DNA of 64,000 bases from Oscheius dolichura (taxonomy: Eukaryota; Nematoda; Chromadorea; Rhabditida; Rhabditidae). Location of the stretch: assembly GCA_932521035.1 (NCBI GenBank), contig OW051495.1, positions 4,898,001 to 4,962,000 on the forward strand. Direction: 5' to 3'. Positions 59,146 to 64,000 of the stretch are shown here, one piece after another. The notes beneath the pieces were generated by a model. The model was not told where the DNA came from, ran no database searches, and worked only from the letters and a program-made list of their open reading frames with translations. The position numbers and the translations under genes were made by a program. Numbering within the stretch: position 1 is the first letter of the stretch; the number at the start of each line of letters is the position of its first letter.

Positions 59146-61892
59146 ATGGAGGTCAAAACGTTTTCAGAATTTGGAGAGCTTCCGGTGAGTTATCATGTTT
59201 CTAGTTAAAATTCAGCATAGGAGCACATATCCCCAGATGAACATAAATACATTGAAGCTGGCAGAAAATTTCTCATTTTTTATGAACGCATCCTCTACAA
59301 ATGGCAAAATACAATGACCATTGAAAAAGATTCAGGTTTCCTTCTCAACTGCATTTAGTTATGTTTGTAGATAAGTACATAATGTATTTTACTAACCACA
59401 AGCGATGGGGTTTTGCGGAACATGAAAGCGGTACACTCAGGTGTTTATAGCCTATATTTTTTCTTATATTATGTTAACAGCTACCCTGCAATCGAAGGTT
59501 TTCTAGGAATTAAGTTCTTCTGCGTATTTCAGAAACTTTTTGCGAGCAAACTCTTTGATTGGAGAAACCTCTTGCTCGAGGTTCGTGTGTCCTTTGTCTA
59601 AACTTTTTTTAATTACAGAAATCTGCTAACCTGGTAGCTGATTATGCTGTTCATTTGTTTGAAGCTATGGACTGTACAAGTTGGTTAAATTTTGTTATTA
59701 TTACTAATAATCAATAAAGAGGACCAACACAGTGAAAAGTGGGAACTCTTGGCAAAACATTATTTTTGGAAACAGCATAAAAGACGATTTGAATTTGAAA
59801 TGGTTATTTTTTTATATTTTGCAAGTGCTTACGTGTATATAGGTACGCGATCTAGTAGACCTGCGAAGATACCTAGTTAAAACACCATTGTGTGAGCTAT
59901 TCACATACATTCTACCACGTGATGCCATTTTAAAAACGGAATTGAAACCAAAGGTAAGAAAATTCTTTTTCGTTATCACGGTCTTTTCTCTCAAGTTAAC
60001 AGTTACATACTATGGCGAAACTATACAAGAAACAGATAGCGTTAACAATTTGATGTTCTTCTGGCCACCACCTTCAAATTTTAAAGCAAGGGAAATTACG
60101 GACTTTGTAGGTCATTCTGGCTTTTAATTTATATATGACTATAGAATGCTTATAAAGCATTGGGTTATCTCCCAGTGCCAACCAGGAAATTCTTTATAGA
60201 GCTTTGTAAAGTGTTGGATTCTTATATGCAAATTGGCGGAAGTTTTCAAAAGAGTGATGGGAAGTTGCCAATAACCACGGTTGATTTGTTTAGATGACAC
60301 CTGTAAATATCAGTTTTGCCTGGTATTATCCATATGTGATTGGGAATGGTTGATATCCGTTTCTCAGGTTCCTAAAGTTGACAATGTGTATGGAACGTGG
60401 GTGTTGAGTAAATATAACTCCTACCTCTTTTTAGTTCCCGACTAATTCTCAAAAACACGGAATCTTCGATGTTGATGAAACTTTTTGAACGTATTTCGGA
60501 AATACTAATGCTTCCCGATGAAATGGTGGCTCAAGTAAATAAAGGAATTTCGGTACTTGATTTGAACATGTTTAACTATCGTTTTAGTCTATTACAAAAC
60601 CTGTTGTATTAATAATAAGTCAATTATTGTTCGAGTTGAGATATTACAAGTTTAAATCAGGTATCTTTACCTCTATCCATCTTAACCAATTTAGGAAAAC
60701 CATGGGAGTTGCATCAATGTCAAACAGTTATAAAAAATTTTTGGAAAAAGGAAGGAAAATTCCAGAAGAAGGAGAAAGTTTTGAAATGTAAAGATGTTAG
60801 CGATCTAATCGTCTTTAAAAAAGAGAGAATACCGAGAAATAAAGATGTGAGTCTTCTTACTGGCGTTTTTATCTTCGCAAGCGGTGATGCTTTGAGTTCA
60901 AGCTATTTAAGACTGGCGAGCCTCGTGAAAAGAAACCACGATCAATCCGAACACAATTTCCCATCATAAAAGAAGCGCCAATAATTCCATCTCACAAACC
61001 TAACGTATCCCCAAAAACGAAGAAACTGTTGAGGAATGGAAGAACTGTTGTAAAAAGGAGGAGAGGTACTTTCAGTTTTCCTTGCCGGTACGCATTGTCT
61101 TCTATTTATAATACATTTTTTAGTGGATATGTGCCACCCGCTCCTAAAGTACTTTATAGCGAGGAGGTATCAATACAACAAGCCGAAAAAACAAATAGGA
61201 TTTTGCAGAGAAAACTTTTTTCTGATAAGAATCCTGTAAGTCATCTTATATCTTTTATCATGTCTAATTTAGGAATTTGCGCAAATGGTGAAAATTTTCG
61301 AATGTAACAAACATTGCTATGAAATTTCCGTAACTATTGAAGATCTTCTTCCAGGAAAAACGGTATTTTTTTCACCTTTTTATTAAAGTTTATAGGTTGT
61401 CTCACAAAATGTTCGTTCCTTTTTTGGCTACGTTCTTGCCACATCGCGGCTTTCGTTGGAGATTCTAAAGCGAAGACATGGTGCGACATTCAAGTTGCTA
61501 TCTATCAATTATTTAGACATAGAAAATGTTTTATACTTCTCATTGATTCCCAATACTGATTCTCTAAATATGGATCACAATAGATGTTTGTTAGAAACTA
61601 ATTGGGTGTATGTTGCTTGTTTATCTTTATTATTCAATTAAGATTGGAGAAACAGTCCTGCTTGTCTCCTTCTGAAATAGTAGAAAAAGTATTCGATCGA
61701 ATGCTGACGATCTTCACAGAAAAGGGCATCTTACAATCTATTTTGTATAATGCAATTCATCGTGACACGCCTCTGGTTAGTTCGCTTTAGCGGTTCTCTT
61801 CATATTCCTTCTAGAATCTCATACCCCTTATTGCACAACCCGTTCTTGTTCATTTACGGAAGCTGTTAGAAGACGGCTTTAATAAAGACTAA
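59146..61892 (+). CDS. Unrecognised many-exon gene
   Basis: At least 14 exons with 34-60-nt introns keep one frame to TAA 61890-61892. In order: MEVKTFSEFGELP, HISPDEHKYIEAGRKFLIFY, YFTNHKRWGFAEHESGTLS, AIEGFLGIKFFCVFQKLFAS, NLVADYAVHLFEAMDC, VRDLVDLRRYLVKTPLCELF, YYGETIQETDSVNNLMFF, AYKALGYLPVPTRKFFIELC, a basic low-complexity stretch at 60.7-61.1 kb, YVPPAPKVLYSEEVSIQQAE, RRHGATFKLLSINYLDIENV, CLSPSEIVEKVFDRMLTIFT and the end VHLRKLLEDGFNKD. No signal peptide or membrane span. The absence of recognisable domains but strict splice structure points to a fast-evolving nuclear or cytosolic protein. ATG 59146 may not be the true start, since the frame is open upstream. Confidence 0.6.
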
Positions 61893-62317
61893 ACCAATGC
61901 TAATGGAAACATAATTTGTTATTTTATTATTTTGTTACAGCACGTACATTTTTCTTATTATTCGTATACTTTAGAATAATCTAATAAATTTTTAAAAAGG
62001 ATATCTTTACGCCCCCATTATATCTATAACTTCGTTAAAGAAAGAGTCAGGCCGGGGGAAAGTCACGGTAGTACGTAGCGCGCGCTGCGTATTTTTAAAA
62101 AATTTAGTGAACCAGCTTCAAAGTTAATTTTCTTTTATATGGCTCTTTTCCCGTATTTTCAGACTGACCACCCAGAACAGGCTCCTTTAGACCCTGCACA
62201 CGTGCCTCACTTTCGATATTTATCGCTCCTCCCTCGCCGGTCCCGTAATCAGCGATACCCCGGAGGAGAAGGTTCGCCCGGTCTCCCTGTTGACACTCCC
62301 TTCACAGAGCAGACACC
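61893..62317. other. Intergenic region at an AT-to-GC switch
   Basis: AATAAA sites follow the stop within 100 nt. A short inverted motif with GTACGTAGCGCGCGCTGCGTA occurs near 62,075 to 62,092. Composition becomes GC-rich after about 62,150. An acceptor-like TTCACAG precedes the oxidase start by 10 nt. Confidence 0.35.
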
Positions 62318-64000
62318 ATGGTGTTTCCTCTTCTTCTCCTTTGTCTCCATGTAGCTCTTGTCGCCACTTACCAGCGCTATGCTGATCCGCTCTTGGTGGC
62401 TGTTCCCAATGCTGTGAGTCTCCTTTTCATGTGCGCATACTATTACCATCAGTCATTATCAACCTGGGGCCGTTGTGTTCGTTTGGATGGCTTTCACTTT
62501 TCAATACTTGTTAGCAAAGAAGCTGCATTCAGACATACAGAAGTAGCACAGTCCACTTCTCACAATTTCGTGAGCCGGCTGAACCACTGTCTCGGCCCCG
62601 TTTCTGAAATATGTCACGAAGTAATCAGGCCTTAACTTTATCTTCGTATGATAAGCGAGAAATCAGGGGAATGTTGTAAGGAAGAGACAATCTCTTAAGC
62701 GGCTTAGAATGGTAGGGCTCCTTGGGAGATAACCCGATCGACGCCGGCGACGGGCCAAAAGTGCAGGAGCACAGCTCCTATGAGGAATAGCTCTTTGTTT
62801 TGATAAATTCCGTCGTCGGCAGTCTGCGATAGGACCCGTTCCGTCGGCTGATAATAACTCATCTTCTTCCCCCTTCGGCCGGGAAGAAGAGGGCAACGCC
62901 ATAAAAGGGGGTTCTATCCACGAAACGGTATCGGATTGTAAAGAGAACCCTGCCCTTATCTCGGGCAAAAACTCAGCACTCACACATCCCGTGGGATCAG
63001 AGGTCACTTCCCCTTCCTGGCGATTAAAAAAAGTCGGTTTCTGTGCTGATATTTTCCAGACAAGAACAGCGATAAAGAGGGGGTAAAAACACGCAACACC
63101 TGTCCAAGAGAACAAAAGATAAGGACGGCGTTTATGAGTTTTTTAGGACGGCGTTTATGAGTTCGACATGGTGCTGGCCAAGAAGCTGACCATGTCCTTC
63201 CACAACGACAACCCCTGGCTGCACGGGACACCCGTCGACTATCACCCGAACAGGGTAGAGACCGGCCGGGACGGGCGAAAGATCTTTTCAGAGGGCCTGG
63301 ACCAAGAGGAACCCCGACCAGGTGGTCGACTGCTACGATAACTCGACCATGTTCCCCGAGTCGAACGACGGCGACGCCAACGACCTCACCGATGTCCTGA
63401 CCCTCGACGGGCTCCACAAGAGGGTCATCACCATCAACGGACTCACGTAGGGAACTCTCAGGGGGCACACAGGCCACATTCAGGCCGGGACTGCCGATCG
63501 TGGTGCCGCTGGGGGCCGAGGTGCTCCTGAAGGTGACGAACACGCTGCTGATGGATGCAGTGACAATCCACGTCCACGGGTTGAACAAGCAGAACCTCTG
63601 GTACACCGACGGGGTGGCCTTCGTGCAGCAGTGCCCCATCCACAGCACGAACTAGTAAGGGGGCAGGCGAGGGGACACGAACCAATTCCAGCTACGAGTA
63701 CCGCTTTATTGCTGACAACGCGGGGACACACTGGTATCACGGACATATGCAGAGCGACCGGGGCGACGGGCTCATCGGGGGGTTCGTTGTCGTCGACCCC
63801 AAGGACAGGACGGTGCCCGTGGACAGGAACGGCAACAGGACCACCCTCTCCAGGGAGTACTCTGTCATTTTACAGGTGAGGATATGGAGGAGAGAGAAAT
63901 AAGGGGAGATGGCAGGACTGGGCCACGAAGACCTCCGAAGAGGCCTGGATGCAGCTGGACGACAAGACGATGAAGTGGATGTACGGATACGACCAGAACA
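62318..64000 (+). CDS. Multicopper oxidase (laccase-like), 5' part
   Basis: Secreted or surface oxidase that couples substrate oxidation to reduction of oxygen. ATG 62318 starts a signal peptide (MVFPLLLLCLHVALVATYQ). After a 734-nt intron, exons read DGVYEFDMVLAKKLTMSFHN, DNPWLHGTPVDYHPNR, TLDGLHKRVITINGL, LPIVVPLGAEVLLKVTNTLL, DAVTIHVHGLNKQNLWYTDG, AFVQQCPIHSTN and FIADNAGTHWYHGHMQSDRG, then DGLIGGFVVVD. HVHG and WYHGH are the first two of the four paired copper-binding His motifs; the other two would lie beyond the window. The last exon begins DWATKTSEEAWMQLDDKTMK and the window ends inside it. C. elegans has a related multicopper oxidase. A 19-nt duplication sits at the second acceptor. 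Confidence 0.88.

Noticed and set aside
62663-63746. Long minus-strand frames, one of 214 codons, opposite the oxidase gene
   Set aside because: They mirror the GC-rich oxidase exons and intron; the plus strand has the copper motifs HVHG and WYHGH.

Overview
This is nuclear DNA of a nematode. The first two genes are the cholinergic locus: a vesicular acetylcholine transporter starting MGFNVPVINRDSE and ending FDPLNPQW, followed on the same strand by choline acetyltransferase, as in the unc-17/cha-1 locus of Caenorhabditis elegans. A near full-length MEP-1 ending in CITLDD supports the same placement. Genes are split by many very short GT-AG introns, often 34-50 nt, and several first exons sit directly behind a TTTCAG/TTTTAG acceptor, which fits cis- or trans-splicing. 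I cannot name the species.

Layout. 1-6.9 kb (+): shared 5' region, unc-17, cha-1. 7.0-8.8 kb (-): a GSKIP-domain protein and a small Cys-rich secreted peptide. 9.8-15.4 kb (-): mitochondrial EF-Ts, MON1/SAND-1 and a GRIPAP1-like coiled-coil protein, close together in one direction. 16.2-20.9 kb (+): condensin kleisin CAP-H-like. 21.8-23.0 kb (+): SIAH ubiquitin ligase. 23.9-24.2 kb (-): small unknown gene. 26.0-26.7 kb (-): TGN38-like. 27.1-29.8 kb (-): unrecognised acidic protein. 29.8-31.9 kb: no gene seen. 32.0-37.1 kb (+): mep-1 and a THUMPD3-type tRNA methyltransferase. 37.1-40.5 kb (-): small single-pass membrane protein and a peptide-receptor-like GPCR. 41.3-44.9 kb (+): microsomal triglyceride transfer protein. 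44.9-48.7 kb: repeat-rich AT island with one HEPN-like gene. 48.8-50.0 kb (+): low-molecular-weight phosphotyrosine phosphatase and PTRHD1. 50.2-54.1 kb (+): large secreted protein with repeated lipocalin-like modules. 54.2-54.8 kb (-): C-terminal-anchor protein. 55.0-56.8 kb (+): UDP-glucuronosyltransferase. 56.9-57.1 kb: perfect-TIR MITE. 57.4-58.7 kb (+): histone H2A with introns. 59.1-61.9 kb (+): unrecognised many-exon gene. 62.3-64.0 kb (+, runs off the end): multicopper oxidase.

The most striking large-scale property is a mosaic of GC-rich and AT-rich blocks with about ten switches in 64 kb. It is not a contamination or joining artefact, because single genes (MON1, the small membrane protein) run across switches. 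The blocks also separate gene classes: GC-rich blocks carry mostly neuronal, secreted, membrane and trafficking genes, while AT-rich blocks carry mostly mitochondrial, chromatin, cell-cycle, germline and RNA-modification genes.

I found no CRISPR array, prokaryotic operon, rRNA or convincing tRNA. All intron boundaries are read by eye from splice signals, frame and protein similarity recalled from memory; no search was run.
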